The notes beneath the pieces were generated by a model, which did no database searches, was not told the origin of the DNA, and saw only the letters and a program-made list of their open reading frames with translations. From NCBI GenBank assembly GCA_017535315.1, contig JAFXUD010000064.1:1-64000 (forward strand): a DNA stretch of 64,000 nt, written 5' to 3'. The stretch's first letter is position 1. Each line of letters opens with the position of its first letter. The position numbers were made by a program, and so were the translations under genes. Source of the DNA: Victivallales bacterium. Lineage in GTDB: Bacteria; Verrucomicrobiota; Lentisphaeria; Oligosphaerales; Oligosphaeraceae. Of the stretch, positions 40,801 to 48,997 are shown piece by piece.

Positions 40801-42705
40801 CAAATCTTCGGTTATGCCGTCGGAGACGGAGGGGATGGGGCAGAGGGCGGCGGCGATGTCGTCCGCCTGTGCAATGACGTTGTTCAGATTGATGTTCGCG
40901 AGCGTGTCATCGGGCGTGCCCTCACGGGAGGTCGCCTCCTGGACGGTGCCGAAAGCCAGGTTGTAGATGCCGAACATGCCAGCGGGTTCGCCGCTGTGGA
41001 CGAAGGTCACGGAACCCCAGATGACGCGCGTGAGGGAGAGGGTCTGGTTGGCGGATTCCAGAAGGAAGCGATTGGTCAGGCCATTGGCTTCACGTGCCTT
41101 GTGCAGGTTCAGGAAGGAGGTCTGGATTTTGCCGTAGAGCCCTGGATTGTCCTGCCAGGAGTGCATGGATGATTCGCCGCCAATGATGAGAGCCCACTTG
41201 TCCGTGGTGCCTCCCAGTAAAATGGATGCGTGCATGGTCACCCATTTGTCAGAAAAGAGGTCGTAGATTTTCTTGTCGGCCTCCAGGGATTTCTTCTCCA
41301 GTTCCAGCTCATTGGCCCTTGCCTCAATGTCTGCGCGCACCTGGTCCATGATTTCGTCCAGGTTCTTTTTTACTTCTGGCTCCAGGGTGACGGGGTTGCC
41401 GCCGCGGATATCCCGCTTCTGATGGCCGATGACGCGCTGAAGTTCATTCCATGTGTGCTTGGTCGCAGAGGCCTTTGCCAGGAGACCAGGCTTGAGTTGT
41501 TTACCGTTCTCGTCGAAAGTCCCGTTGATTTCAGTGATTCGCGCCTGGATTTTCTGTGGGATGTTCTGCCCATACTGTTTGCGGTAGCCCATCACCTCGT
41601 CGTTCATCCTGTACTCCTGGTCCTTATAGACGTGGGCGGAATTCTGCGCCTTGTCTGCCAGGCGGTCCAGCAGACGTCTGCGGACGTTGGGGGCCTGCGC
41701 TGTCAGCGGGTCTGGCTGCGCGAGAAGTTCGCGCATCTCGCCGATGAACGCTGTCTCCCATTTGTGGGATTCCAGGCGTGTCTCGACCTTGAAGTCCTGC
41801 TTGTCGTTTTCGATGGCTCTGTAGAAGATGCTGCTTCCCTGGTGACCGCGCGCCTGATTGTCAAAAAAGGCGACCAGCACATGGCGGCGTGGACGATACT
41901 TGGCGATGTTCTCTGCAATGCGGAGCAGGGCGGCGCAACTTGCCGCCGAGCGTGCCCCTGGGGAGAGGGTGGGGATTTCGCCGAATGAATCCAGATTGGC
42001 GGCCAGAATGATGATTTCATCTTTTTTCTGGCTGAAAACTGGGTCTGTGCCTTTGAAAAGGGCGAAGATGTTTCTTCCGATGGTGGGTACCCAGCGGACG
42101 GAACTTTTGATGGTGACGGTTGTCCCGTCTTTGGGAAGGTCCGCAGGGTTGCCGTTGTAGTAGTAGCGGAGCAGGTTGACATTGGCGTCTGCGAAATGCG
42201 GATTTCTGGCCTCCGCAAGGTCGGGCTTCGTGAAGACGACGGCGACGGCTCCCAGGCGGAGCGCGCGCACCCAGCCCTGTCCGCAGTTGTAGTCAAGCAC
42301 GACAATGCAGTTTTCGACTGGAACCTTGTCAAAATCGTTGGCAGTGCCTTTCCCGATGTGGACAATGGGGCCTGTCACGCCGCCCTCGGGGGTGACGGGC
42401 GGGATGATGCCGTTCGGGCGCATCGGCATGAGTTCCAGAAGGGCACCGTCTTTGACCTGCATGGTTGCGGAGATGGTCTCCGTCTGCGTGGAGGCAAAGG
42501 GCTGCTCGAATAGATCATCGGGCTGCAACGCCTGGAGTCTGCCATAGACATAGTCTGCCGCTTCGGCATACTCCTTGGTGCCGCTGAGACGATGAGGATG
42601 CTTGGTCAAAGCCTGGCAATCCGCATTGAAATCCTGCGCCAATGTTGCAACGGTGGTCACTGCAAAGGCGAAAACTGCATTTCGGATGTGTGCTAGAAAT
42701 CTCAT
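37804..42705 (-). CDS. M28 pseudo-peptidase/FtsX-type permease fusion, 1633 residues
   Basis: An N-terminal leader is followed by a segment like M28 aminopeptidases with an inserted PA-type domain (GPIVHIGKGT, CIVVLDYNC). The zinc-ligand motif expected as H-x-D reads ANLDSFGEIPTLSPGARSAASCAALL, with N in place of H, and the expected E-E pair reads FFDNQARGHQGSS, so the domain should not bind zinc normally. From about residue 960 there are three membrane segments, then a MacB-like extracytoplasmic domain (VEPQELEF, ALANALDVKPGDKI) and the FtsX core with GTMLGSVADRKKEIYTFSALGLAPKHV and AIKASKSANP. It follows an ATPase gene by 37 nt. Confidence 0.85.
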   Translation of the reverse strand: MRFLAHIRNAVFAFAVTTVATLAQDFNADCQALTKHPHRLSGTKEYAEAADYVYGRLQALQPDDLFEQPFASTQTETISATMQVKDGALLELMPMRPNGIIPPVTPEGGVTGPIVHIGKGTANDFDKVPVENCIVVLDYNCGQGWVRALRLGAVAVVFTKPDLAEARNPHFADANVNLLRYYYNGNPADLPKDGTTVTIKSSVRWVPTIGRNIFALFKGTDPVFSQKKDEIIILAANLDSFGEIPTLSPGARSAASCAALLRIAENIAKYRPRRHVLVAFFDNQARGHQGSSIFYRAIENDKQDFKVETRLESHKWETAFIGEMRELLAQPDPLTAQAPNVRRRLLDRLADKAQNSAHVYKDQEYRMNDEVMGYRKQYGQNIPQKIQARITEINGTFDENGKQLKPGLLAKASATKHTWNELQRVIGHQKRDIRGGNPVTLEPEVKKNLDEIMDQVRADIEARANELELEKKSLEADKKIYDLFSDKWVTMHASILLGGTTDKWALIIGGESSMHSWQDNPGLYGKIQTSFLNLHKAREANGLTNRFLLESANQTLSLTRVIWGSVTFVHSGEPAGMFGIYNLAFGTVQEATSREGTPDDTLANINLNNVIAQADDIAAALCPIPSVSDGITEDLIGNQTGLSLKRNIVVNKEYVIPSFTEDYTVKGPMVMGMLQGTSIPNTPMRGATVQFRLSRSFSLAYNENKHLAFDNFQVLRTNSNGVYSLGPIAGSWGARGGFAVIFNKNGGIAEVSDQSSYPNVKWRLNTFKANSAAVILPSQQRTDKLPGEDVKILSARANADLVANKSFSETVDGVVTWYSEEREKGVKLFSLRQMVGLNNGPAYLDGKSHADEQIGEGFPMDGSHLAINAAARSSADLWRLNDSRMEILESKGILDSSLAEMHGRAEDILLEAAKPETTPQRRESLNTIAFWASRPVYNKVRAMLDDLVFAVLILLGLSVPFAFALERVIIGATTIYKQIYWFASFFALTFLILYFSHPAFAIANTPIIIFLGFAIVVMSSMVIFIIMRKFEVELKAIQGMTATVHVNDVSSISTFMAAMQMGISTMRRRPTRTALTAITIILLTFTILCFASFGTQNGIVTIFVAPNPTYSGTFVHNVNWNPLSEDLRDVIKGCWPEMNICRRLWISPKTQDNPGLLVSRIDATKPNTVRGILGVEPQELEFRADLKEYFGSIDDNTVLITEALANALDVKPGDKILVKGRQFTVGKLLDAVQLSAAKDMDTSSILPADFTETTSSQGSASAEADDEEMEMMSQRNWASLPVDQVAILSADTAKTLGAGLYALQIYTKDPAEAIITAENLARMIPFPIPATRNNGVYRHLQGTVLKASGARDLFFPIVLGGLVIFGTMLGSVADRKKEIYTFSALGLAPKHVATLFFAESMVYALIGGLGGYLLAQGTLKLLGIASEYGLVRVPEMNMSSTNTIVTILIVMATVLISSIYPAIKASKSANPGLMRIWRPPEPKGDVLDLVFPFTVSQYDITGVVAFLQEHFGNHTDTGLGRFMTSEVALVKDNDGLGLNAGLALAPFDLGVSQKFALRSTPSEIPGIDEVRVILKRVSGQPKDWQRLNKVFLDDLRQQFLIWRSIPRETMEHYRQITLQTFAEEDKQETPKNA

Positions 42706-42742
42706 TGTGCCGTATTCTTATTGGTGAAAGAGTGTTATTGCA

Positions 42743-43528
42743 TCAGTGGGAGTCGATTCCGCCGATTTCGATGTGGACATCTGCGCGGTCGGCGATTCGG
42801 TCGATATGGCCGTCGCGAATCCACATCAGCCTGTCGCAGATGTTCATCATGCGGTGGTCATGCGTCGCGCAGATGATGGTGACGCCGTTTTCCTTGTTGA
42901 GTTTCTGGAGGAGTTCCAGAATCTCCTGTCCTGTATGCAGGTCAAGGTTGGCGGTCGGCTCGTCGCAGAGGAGGACACTGGGGTTGTTGGAAAGGGAGCG
43001 GGCGATGGCGACGCGCTGCTGCTGTCCGCCAGACATTTCGATTGGCCTGTGGTGCCAGCGTTCCTTCAAGCCGACCAGCTCCAGCAGGGACATGCCGCGT
43101 TCGCGGGCCTCGTCGGGCATGACGCCGCCAAACGCCATCGGGGTCGTGACATTTTCCAGGGCGGTCATATATTTGATGAGGTTGTAACTCTGGAAGATGT
43201 AGCCGATTTTATGGCAGCGGAGATAGGCTAGTTCTTCGGCGGTGAGTTGCGCCACATCGACCTCGTCAATGAAGACGCGCCCGACAGTCGGGCTGTCCAA
43301 GGCGCCGATCATGTTGAAGAAGGTCGATTTGCCCGAACCTGACGGCCCCATGACAGCGATGAACTCGCCTTGGTAGATGGAGACGTCAATGCCGCGGAGC
43401 GCCTCCGTGACCACGCCTTTCATCACGAATGACTTGCGTAGCCCGACCGTTCTGATGATGACGCGCCTGCCTTTACTGTCGTTTTCAGGCTGAACGGCTG
43501 CCTGTTTGTTGGATGTAGTTTCTGTCAT
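42743..43528 (-). CDS. ABC transporter ATP-binding protein (MacB/LolD type), first of cluster
   Basis: The 261-residue ATPase has Walker A GPSGSGKST near residue 61, signature MSGGQQQRVAIARSL near residue 167, Walker B PSVLLCDEPTANLD and H-loop ATHDHRM. An N-terminal tail of about 25 residues precedes the domain. It lies between two FtsX-type permease genes, 25 nt after the first and 37 nt before the second, so it could drive either or a heterodimer of both. Confidence 0.96.
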   Translation of the reverse strand: MTETTSNKQAAVQPENDSKGRRVIIRTVGLRKSFVMKGVVTEALRGIDVSIYQGEFIAVMGPSGSGKSTFFNMIGALDSPTVGRVFIDEVDVAQLTAEELAYLRCHKIGYIFQSYNLIKYMTALENVTTPMAFGGVMPDEARERGMSLLELVGLKERWHHRPIEMSGGQQQRVAIARSLSNNPSVLLCDEPTANLDLHTGQEILELLQKLNKENGVTIICATHDHRMMNICDRLMWIRDGHIDRIADRADVHIEIGGIDSH

Positions 43529-43553
43529 ACTTGTCGTCGTTATATGAAAGTGG

Positions 43554-45164
43554 TTATTCTACTCTCATGGCTTCCATCGGGGCAAGGCGTGCCGCCTTGT
43601 AGGAGGGAATGACTGCGGAGATGGCGGCCAGCAAGGTGCCAAGGAGAATGGAGATGAGCATGCCCAGCATCAAGTCCCCCAGCGGAATGGCGGTGAAGAA
43701 GGCGGAGCCGAAGGAGACGAGCATGCGGCTCAGGCCGATGATGCCTCCGAGAATGGAGCCGATGATGCCGCCGACCAGCCCCATGAAGCAACTTTCCAGC
43801 ACGAACATGATCATGATGAAGCCATCCAGTGCGCCAAGACATTTCAGGGTGGCGATCTCATTGAAGCGTTCAGTGACCGCCATCATCATGGCGTTGGTAA
43901 TGCCGATACCGCAGACAAGCATGGAGACGAAGAGCAGCCAGGCAAGGCGCTCGCCCAGTCCCATGAAGCCTTTGCCCGCATCCAGAGTAAGACGTTCTGC
44001 GCGGACCAGGGCGGCATTTTCCGTCCTGCCTCTGGCCAGTTCCACCATCCTGTCGGCAGTCAGGTCATCGACGGCGGCCTCCTCTGCGCTGATGCCTTCC
44101 AGCACAATCGAACTTCCATCGGCCTCAGTGGTCAGGGACTTTTGGGCAAGCTGCTCGACTTCATGCATCTTTGTAAGGTACCTTGCCGCGAACTTTTTGC
44201 TTTCAAGGTGCTTCCACATCATGACCACGTTCACGTCTGCGGGAAGGACATTTGCCTGCTGCGCAAGGAGTTGTCGGAAGGGAAACTCAACCTTTTTTTC
44301 AGGCTTTGCGTTTTCCTCCTTGGGCGGGAAGATATGGGTGATGCGAATCTCCATGCTCTTTTCAAGGCGCAAGGTGTCAAGAAGTTTTTTTGCCTGAGTG
44401 GAGATTTCAGGGGCGGTTTTCTGCTGGTCGAAGATGAAGCCTGCTTCGCGAATGGTTGCTCCGAAATCCTTTTCCGAATCGGCAAGGGCCTGCAGGAGGG
44501 TGCGCCCATTGAGCTTGGCTGTGACGGCGGCTATTGCCTGGGTACGGGCTGCCAATATCTTGTTCGTGATATCCGTGATGGTGCCGTACTGCTTCACAAG
44601 TTTGTCAAGTTCATCCATGGGCATCTCGAAATGGATGGATTTGATGCGTGACAGCGCGACTTTGAAAGTTTCCATTGCCTCTGGATTGGCAAGGTGCTCC
44701 AGGATGCCAAGTCCCTCAGCGCGGTGAATCATGGAGCGGCGTTTGGCGTAGTCCAGGTCTTCAAAGAAGTTGATCAGGAAGACAGTCTTCTTGGAGATAG
44801 CCTGGAAGGAGGCCATATCGGCGTCCGAAAGGGCGGCAAACTGCTGGTTTTCCTTATAGATGTCGCTTTCCGCCGAGGCGTCTGCCGTTTCAAATACGAT
44901 GGATTCAGGGCTGCCAGGCGAACTGAGTTTTGCGCTCCAGTCATAGATTTTTCTGGATGTCTGGATACGTTCGCGGGTGTTGGCTGCGACGTTCCTCTTG
45001 ATAAGGCTCTCCGACAGGATGTTCATCAGGAAGGCGACTGCCAGCGTGATGACGGCCACGGTGACGGAGGCGCGGAATAACCTGTATTTGATGCCGTCAA
45101 TGGTAATCTTGACGGTGCGTTTCATGCTGAGCCACGGTTGGTCGGCTATGGTGATTGCCTTCAT
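43554..45164 (-). CDS. FtsX/MacB-type ABC permease
   Basis: The 536-residue protein has one N-terminal membrane segment (VTVAVITLAVAFLMNIL), a roughly 330-residue helical extracytoplasmic part, then three membrane segments with the FtsX core (GIGITNAMMMAVTERFNEIATLKCLGA, and closing IPSYKAARLAPMEAMRVE). The EIATLKCLGA segment is the coupling region of MacB-like transporters. The extracytoplasmic domain is more helical than usual MacB. Its start overlaps the PqqD-like stop codon by 4 nt (ATGA), so translation is coupled. Confidence 0.92.
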   Translation of the reverse strand: MKAITIADQPWLSMKRTVKITIDGIKYRLFRASVTVAVITLAVAFLMNILSESLIKRNVAANTRERIQTSRKIYDWSAKLSSPGSPESIVFETADASAESDIYKENQQFAALSDADMASFQAISKKTVFLINFFEDLDYAKRRSMIHRAEGLGILEHLANPEAMETFKVALSRIKSIHFEMPMDELDKLVKQYGTITDITNKILAARTQAIAAVTAKLNGRTLLQALADSEKDFGATIREAGFIFDQQKTAPEISTQAKKLLDTLRLEKSMEIRITHIFPPKEENAKPEKKVEFPFRQLLAQQANVLPADVNVVMMWKHLESKKFAARYLTKMHEVEQLAQKSLTTEADGSSIVLEGISAEEAAVDDLTADRMVELARGRTENAALVRAERLTLDAGKGFMGLGERLAWLLFVSMLVCGIGITNAMMMAVTERFNEIATLKCLGALDGFIMIMFVLESCFMGLVGGIIGSILGGIIGLSRMLVSFGSAFFTAIPLGDLMLGMLISILLGTLLAAISAVIPSYKAARLAPMEAMRVE

Positions 45165-45541
45165 TTGTCTTCCTTCAACATTATTGCAAGTACCCCGCGC
45201 TGGATTAGCTTTCTGAGATAATCCGTCACGGCTGTTTTAGCCTCGTGAAAGGTCAGTTTGTAGTCCCTGGAGAATATGTCGCATAGCTGCTCGACAGTGT
45301 GGTTGCCGTCGCAGCAATGCCAAAGCTTGGCTCCAGGGCCGTCAAGCTCTATCGTTATCACTGGCTTGTACGGGACAAACCAGCTGATAGGCGGTATCCG
45401 ATAGCCAGGTTTTTGATTCCTGACCGAGACGGAAACCGTGTTCTCTTCGTCTTTGAGCACCTTTGCCGCCTCGTTGCGTACTGGCGTTGCCGCCAGCATG
45501 GAACGCCATTCGGCGTATTTTTGCCCGTTAGGAGATTTCAT
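45161..45541 (-). CDS. PqqD-like (RiPP-recognition-element-type) protein
   Basis: The 126-residue protein has an extended N-terminus of about 65 residues, then a domain matching the PqqD pattern: ITIELDGPGAKLWHCCDGNHTVEQLCDIF followed by a helix and LRKLIQRGVLAI. PqqD-type domains bind the leader of peptide precursors, and related domains occur in many RiPP enzymes. No radical SAM enzyme, precursor peptide or other maturation gene is seen here, so the partner may be a permease or another protein. It overlaps the preceding and following genes by 4 nt each. Confidence 0.85.
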   Translation of the reverse strand: MKSPNGQKYAEWRSMLAATPVRNEAAKVLKDEENTVSVSVRNQKPGYRIPPISWFVPYKPVITIELDGPGAKLWHCCDGNHTVEQLCDIFSRDYKLTFHEAKTAVTDYLRKLIQRGVLAIMLKEDK

Positions 45542-46416
45542 GCCTTCACCTCCTGCTTCTTACAGCATGAAAGAGTGGCAAAAGGCCATTCTTTCTTGTT
45601 GCGGTGGGCATGGGTTGCCACGAAATAGAGGCGTTCGTCTTCAGGGCAGATCCAAGCACAGGCATAGATCGTCCGCTGTCCGTGAAGCCAATCGACCAGC
45701 ACGCTTGGCGAACGCTGTGCTTCCAGCCGCCAGAGGACATGTCCATTCTCGGTGGAAGATTCCACCGAAGTGACTTTGTACTCTTTGGGTATCTGCGCCT
45801 CCAGCCATTGGCGGACGTCGGTTTTTAGCCAACAAGCCAGCATTCCACGTCTGCTGAAGCGTTGTGTCAGGCGTTGCTTGCGGTTGTTGAAGGTGGCTTC
45901 CGCGAGACCTGGGGATATCTGGCAGGTGTCGAAGGAGAGCTGTCCAGCCGTCGTCCAATCCATGCCGAATGCGCGCCATCTCTGGCGTCCGTCAGCAGAA
46001 GGAGGTCTGGCCTTGATGGAATCAAGGATGCGTCCCTCGAAAGAGGGGCTTGCCTTTTCTCCCTTCGCCCAGATGAACACGGCCTCCAGGATGCAGGAGC
46101 CTCCTGGAAGGAATGTCCCATATCGCGAGACAGGAACACCCTTTTCTTTTCCCGATGCACCGAGCCACTGGGCGTGGCACGATTTTGAGACAGACTCCAG
46201 GCCGTCTTCCTGCAGTTTGGCGACATAGTCGGCTGCCATGCGTTCCATGTCGGGCGGCGCATCGACACGCATCCAGTCCAGTTCAAATCGGAACTGGTAT
46301 CTGTCTGCGAATGCGCATCGTCCGCTTTCTGGATTACGTGTGAACTGAAGCATTTCCCAGTCATCGGGCAGGGATAGTTCAATTCCATTCCATAGCCAAC
46401 TCTGCAAAGCAAACAC
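45538..46416 (-). CDS. Hypothetical protein, first gene of the PqqD-FtsX-OPT cluster
   Basis: I do not recognise this 292-residue protein. It has no signal peptide or membrane segment. Two similarly built halves may exist: GIELSLPDDWEMLQFTR at the start and a comparable stretch after DGRQRWRAFGMDWTTAGQLSF near residue 145. Tryptophans are frequent, and it ends with a cysteine pair (SCCKKQEVKA). It starts with GTG at 46416 and overlaps the PqqD-like gene by 4 nt, so it is probably made in fixed ratio with it. A cytoplasmic adaptor or substrate-binding role for the cluster is only a guess. Confidence 0.75.
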   Translation of the reverse strand: MFALQSWLWNGIELSLPDDWEMLQFTRNPESGRCAFADRYQFRFELDWMRVDAPPDMERMAADYVAKLQEDGLESVSKSCHAQWLGASGKEKGVPVSRYGTFLPGGSCILEAVFIWAKGEKASPSFEGRILDSIKARPPSADGRQRWRAFGMDWTTAGQLSFDTCQISPGLAEATFNNRKQRLTQRFSRRGMLACWLKTDVRQWLEAQIPKEYKVTSVESSTENGHVLWRLEAQRSPSVLVDWLHGQRTIYACAWICPEDERLYFVATHAHRNKKEWPFATLSCCKKQEVKA

Positions 46417-46523
46417 CTGTTATTTGTTTCTTTTCGGGTAAAAAGGGTATCATGCCAACTTTAATATGCTTCTAGGAAAAATCAAATTGCTTTCTGAAAA
46501 AAAGTTCCTGATTTCCCATTTTA

Positions 46524-46646
46524 GATTAGCGGTTAAGGATTAGCAATTGGTTCTACAACATCTGCCAATGCCAAAAGTCTAATCCCTAACCACTAACCAC
46601 TCTCCACTAACCACTCTCCACTAACCTCTTATCCCTAACCCCTATT
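46524..46646. repeat. Facing 7-bp telomere-like arrays
   Basis: Three 7-mers (gattagc, ggttaag, gattagc) at 46524-46544 oppose nine in-register 7-mers at 46584-46646 (ccctaac, cactaac, cactctc, cactaac, cactctc, cactaac, ctcttat, ccctaac, ccctatt). The two sets are inverted relative to each other 40 nt apart. The second array runs up to the stop codon of the GHL10 gene (46642-46644), as the array at 34931-35007 does for an ATPase gene. Confidence 0.85.
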
Positions 46647-48933
46647 TCTTCAGGGCTGGCAAGAGTTCGAAGGCTTCCCGCTGTCCAAGATCGAAGATGA
46701 TGTATCCGTATGTCTTTGCGGCGCGTGTGGCATTAATTTGTCGAGCAAGTTCATCGGCGGACATTCGCATAGGGCCTGTCCCGATGCCTGGCACCAGCAT
46801 TCCTGGCTGGTGAATCAGGGCTATCTGGCGATTCAAGGTGCTGGTGAACTGGTTGGTGGAGTTGTGGTAACTCATGGGACATGCAAAGGAGACCCAATGT
46901 TTTATGCACCAGGTTCCCCAGTCCTGCCCGACATTTACCTGCGCTTGCTCCCAGTCAGGATAGACTGCCACGGAGAGAAGGGTGGTGCGTCGTGCGGAAA
47001 GCACTGACTGCGAGATGGTTGCCAGCACTCTGTTGATGGAGGCCTTGCGGAACTCGTTCCACCGTGACTGGTATTCTCCGCCCAGCACGATGTTTGGCCA
47101 GGGGGAGGGGATGAAACCAAGTTCCCGCCCGAAGGCCTGGCGACACCGCTCGCAAAAGCAACTGTCACGCCCTGGATAGCGAATGCGGTCCAAGTGGACG
47201 CCTTCGACATGGTTTTTCGTGACCAGTTCCGACACCATTCGGCTGAGCAGAAGCAGATTTTCCTGATTGTTGGGGCAGAGCCAGCCGAGTTGTTTACCTG
47301 TTGAGGAAATTTGAAGTCGTCCTTCGCGTGCGAAGGCTTGGAGAATGCTTTCTGGTGCGTCCTCGATGCCAAGGCAGTTCACCCATGCATGGACACGGAT
47401 GCCTGTGCGGTTTGCAGCGGCGAGGCACTCCTCCAGGCCTTCGCCTGCTACGCGTGAAATCATGCGGCTGTTGTAGGTTGTAAAATATGGGCACGCGGAG
47501 ATGGGGAAGATGGCATTGTAATCTGACTTGTGGATGGTCTCCAGCGTACGTTGCCAGCCAAGGCCAGGAAGTCCCCCCGTATAGCGACACCAAATAGCGC
47601 GGAGTTCATTGGGATTGGAGGCTGCGACGGTGACGGTGGTTTGCTTCAGCGCTTCTTGGCTTTTGAAACAGTTGTTGGCGGCGGCTCCGTATTGTTGTTG
47701 CTGGTAGAGGCGTTTTGCCTCTTCAAGTAATTGCTGCGCAGATCTTTTATTGCGGGAATTGGAGAGGAACACCTCTTTTGAGGTGCTATTGATGAGGGTT
47801 GCCGTAGCAATCTGCTTTGCGTCAGGCAGAAAACCGCTGATGAGTTCCAGAAAAAGCCTTCCACCGTTGACGGGGTCTTGGTTCAGATAGACATGGGTCA
47901 TCCAGAAACCTTTGGGGGCTTTTACGACGGCTGGCCAGCGCGTGGTCTGGCCGTTGCAATTGCCCCACCAAGCAAGGGGTGTGTTGGTTGGCGGGACTTT
48001 TTCCAGTGCGATGAAGCATCCAGACAATTGCCGCACAGGACTGCATCCAGGTAGAAAGCGACTGTCGGGAACAATCTGGCCGAGCGCACCAGTTACGGAA
48101 CTGGCATTAGTGTATTTGCCAACGGGGGTGCCGAACTCTGCTGCAACGGGCGGAGGCAGCGAATAGAAGAGACCGAGACGTCCTCCCGACCTCATGAATT
48201 GCATGATGTTCTCCCTTTGCTCAATGGAGATGCTTTCAAAGGATGGGACGAGAAGAAAACGGTAGGGGCGGAGAATCAGATAGGAGAGGTCGCATTCTTC
48301 AATGATAGCGGGATGGATTCCATAGGCAACCAGCGCGGACGAGAGGTTTTTCGTAAGCCTTATTGATTCCTGGAGGCTCTTGCTGTTGTTTGTGTGTGAA
48401 GACGCCCCTCGGATAATGGCCACCCCCGCATTCTGACGAATGAATTCAAGGCGTGAAAAGTAGAGTTGAAGTTGTCCCGTGCCACCTTTCCAGGCCGCTA
48501 TGCGAAGGGTGCTACATCCGTTCCATGAGGAGATTTCGTTTTCAGGTGAAAAACTGGATTTTGGGATGAAGATGGATTCCCACTGTTCGTTGGCATTTAC
48601 CTCAAACTGGGCCGACTGCCAGGTGGCTCCTGTCTTGATATAGATATTGAACTGTGAGACGACGCTTGGATTTCGGCAGCAGAGTTCCATCTGGAGACCT
48701 GCAGTCTGCATTAAATTGAGATTGATGGGAATGTCCCAAACGGCACGGGTAGGGCTTGAAGGATAAAACGCTGTCTTGAGTTCCAGGACACCATTGCCGT
48801 TCGAGCCGTTGCGAATGTTTGCCTCTGTGTTTTCGCCGTTGTATCTGCAACGGTCGGCTGCATGACGAAGGTTTATTTCCTGCGCACTGGCGAGACAAAG
48901 CAAGAGTAAGAATATGGCAAGGGTTTTACGCAT
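46642..48933 (-). CDS. Secreted GHL10-type (family 10 glycosylhydrolase-like) protein
   Basis: The 763-residue protein has a leader (MRKTLAIFLLLLCLASAQ), a beta-rich sugar-binding-like N-terminal third, a middle region with VRQLSGCF and LVPSFESISIE, and a C-terminal TIM barrel typical of the GHL10 family (ELRAIWCRYTGGL near residue 455, VHAWVNCLG, VEGVHLDRIRYPG, FACPMSYH). The aspartate in HLDRIRYPG is a usual catalytic-site residue of the family. The substrate is unknown; peptidoglycan or other polysaccharides are plausible. It follows a glycosyltransferase gene by 64 nt. Confidence 0.85.
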   Translation of the reverse strand: MRKTLAIFLLLLCLASAQEINLRHAADRCRYNGENTEANIRNGSNGNGVLELKTAFYPSSPTRAVWDIPINLNLMQTAGLQMELCCRNPSVVSQFNIYIKTGATWQSAQFEVNANEQWESIFIPKSSFSPENEISSWNGCSTLRIAAWKGGTGQLQLYFSRLEFIRQNAGVAIIRGASSHTNNSKSLQESIRLTKNLSSALVAYGIHPAIIEECDLSYLILRPYRFLLVPSFESISIEQRENIMQFMRSGGRLGLFYSLPPPVAAEFGTPVGKYTNASSVTGALGQIVPDSRFLPGCSPVRQLSGCFIALEKVPPTNTPLAWWGNCNGQTTRWPAVVKAPKGFWMTHVYLNQDPVNGGRLFLELISGFLPDAKQIATATLINSTSKEVFLSNSRNKRSAQQLLEEAKRLYQQQQYGAAANNCFKSQEALKQTTVTVAASNPNELRAIWCRYTGGLPGLGWQRTLETIHKSDYNAIFPISACPYFTTYNSRMISRVAGEGLEECLAAANRTGIRVHAWVNCLGIEDAPESILQAFAREGRLQISSTGKQLGWLCPNNQENLLLLSRMVSELVTKNHVEGVHLDRIRYPGRDSCFCERCRQAFGRELGFIPSPWPNIVLGGEYQSRWNEFRKASINRVLATISQSVLSARRTTLLSVAVYPDWEQAQVNVGQDWGTWCIKHWVSFACPMSYHNSTNQFTSTLNRQIALIHQPGMLVPGIGTGPMRMSADELARQINATRAAKTYGYIIFDLGQREAFELLPALKK

Positions 48934-48997
48934 ATTCTCTTAACGATTTGATGGATGGCATTATTGGAAAACAGCCATGTTTTACGCACCTTAGAAA

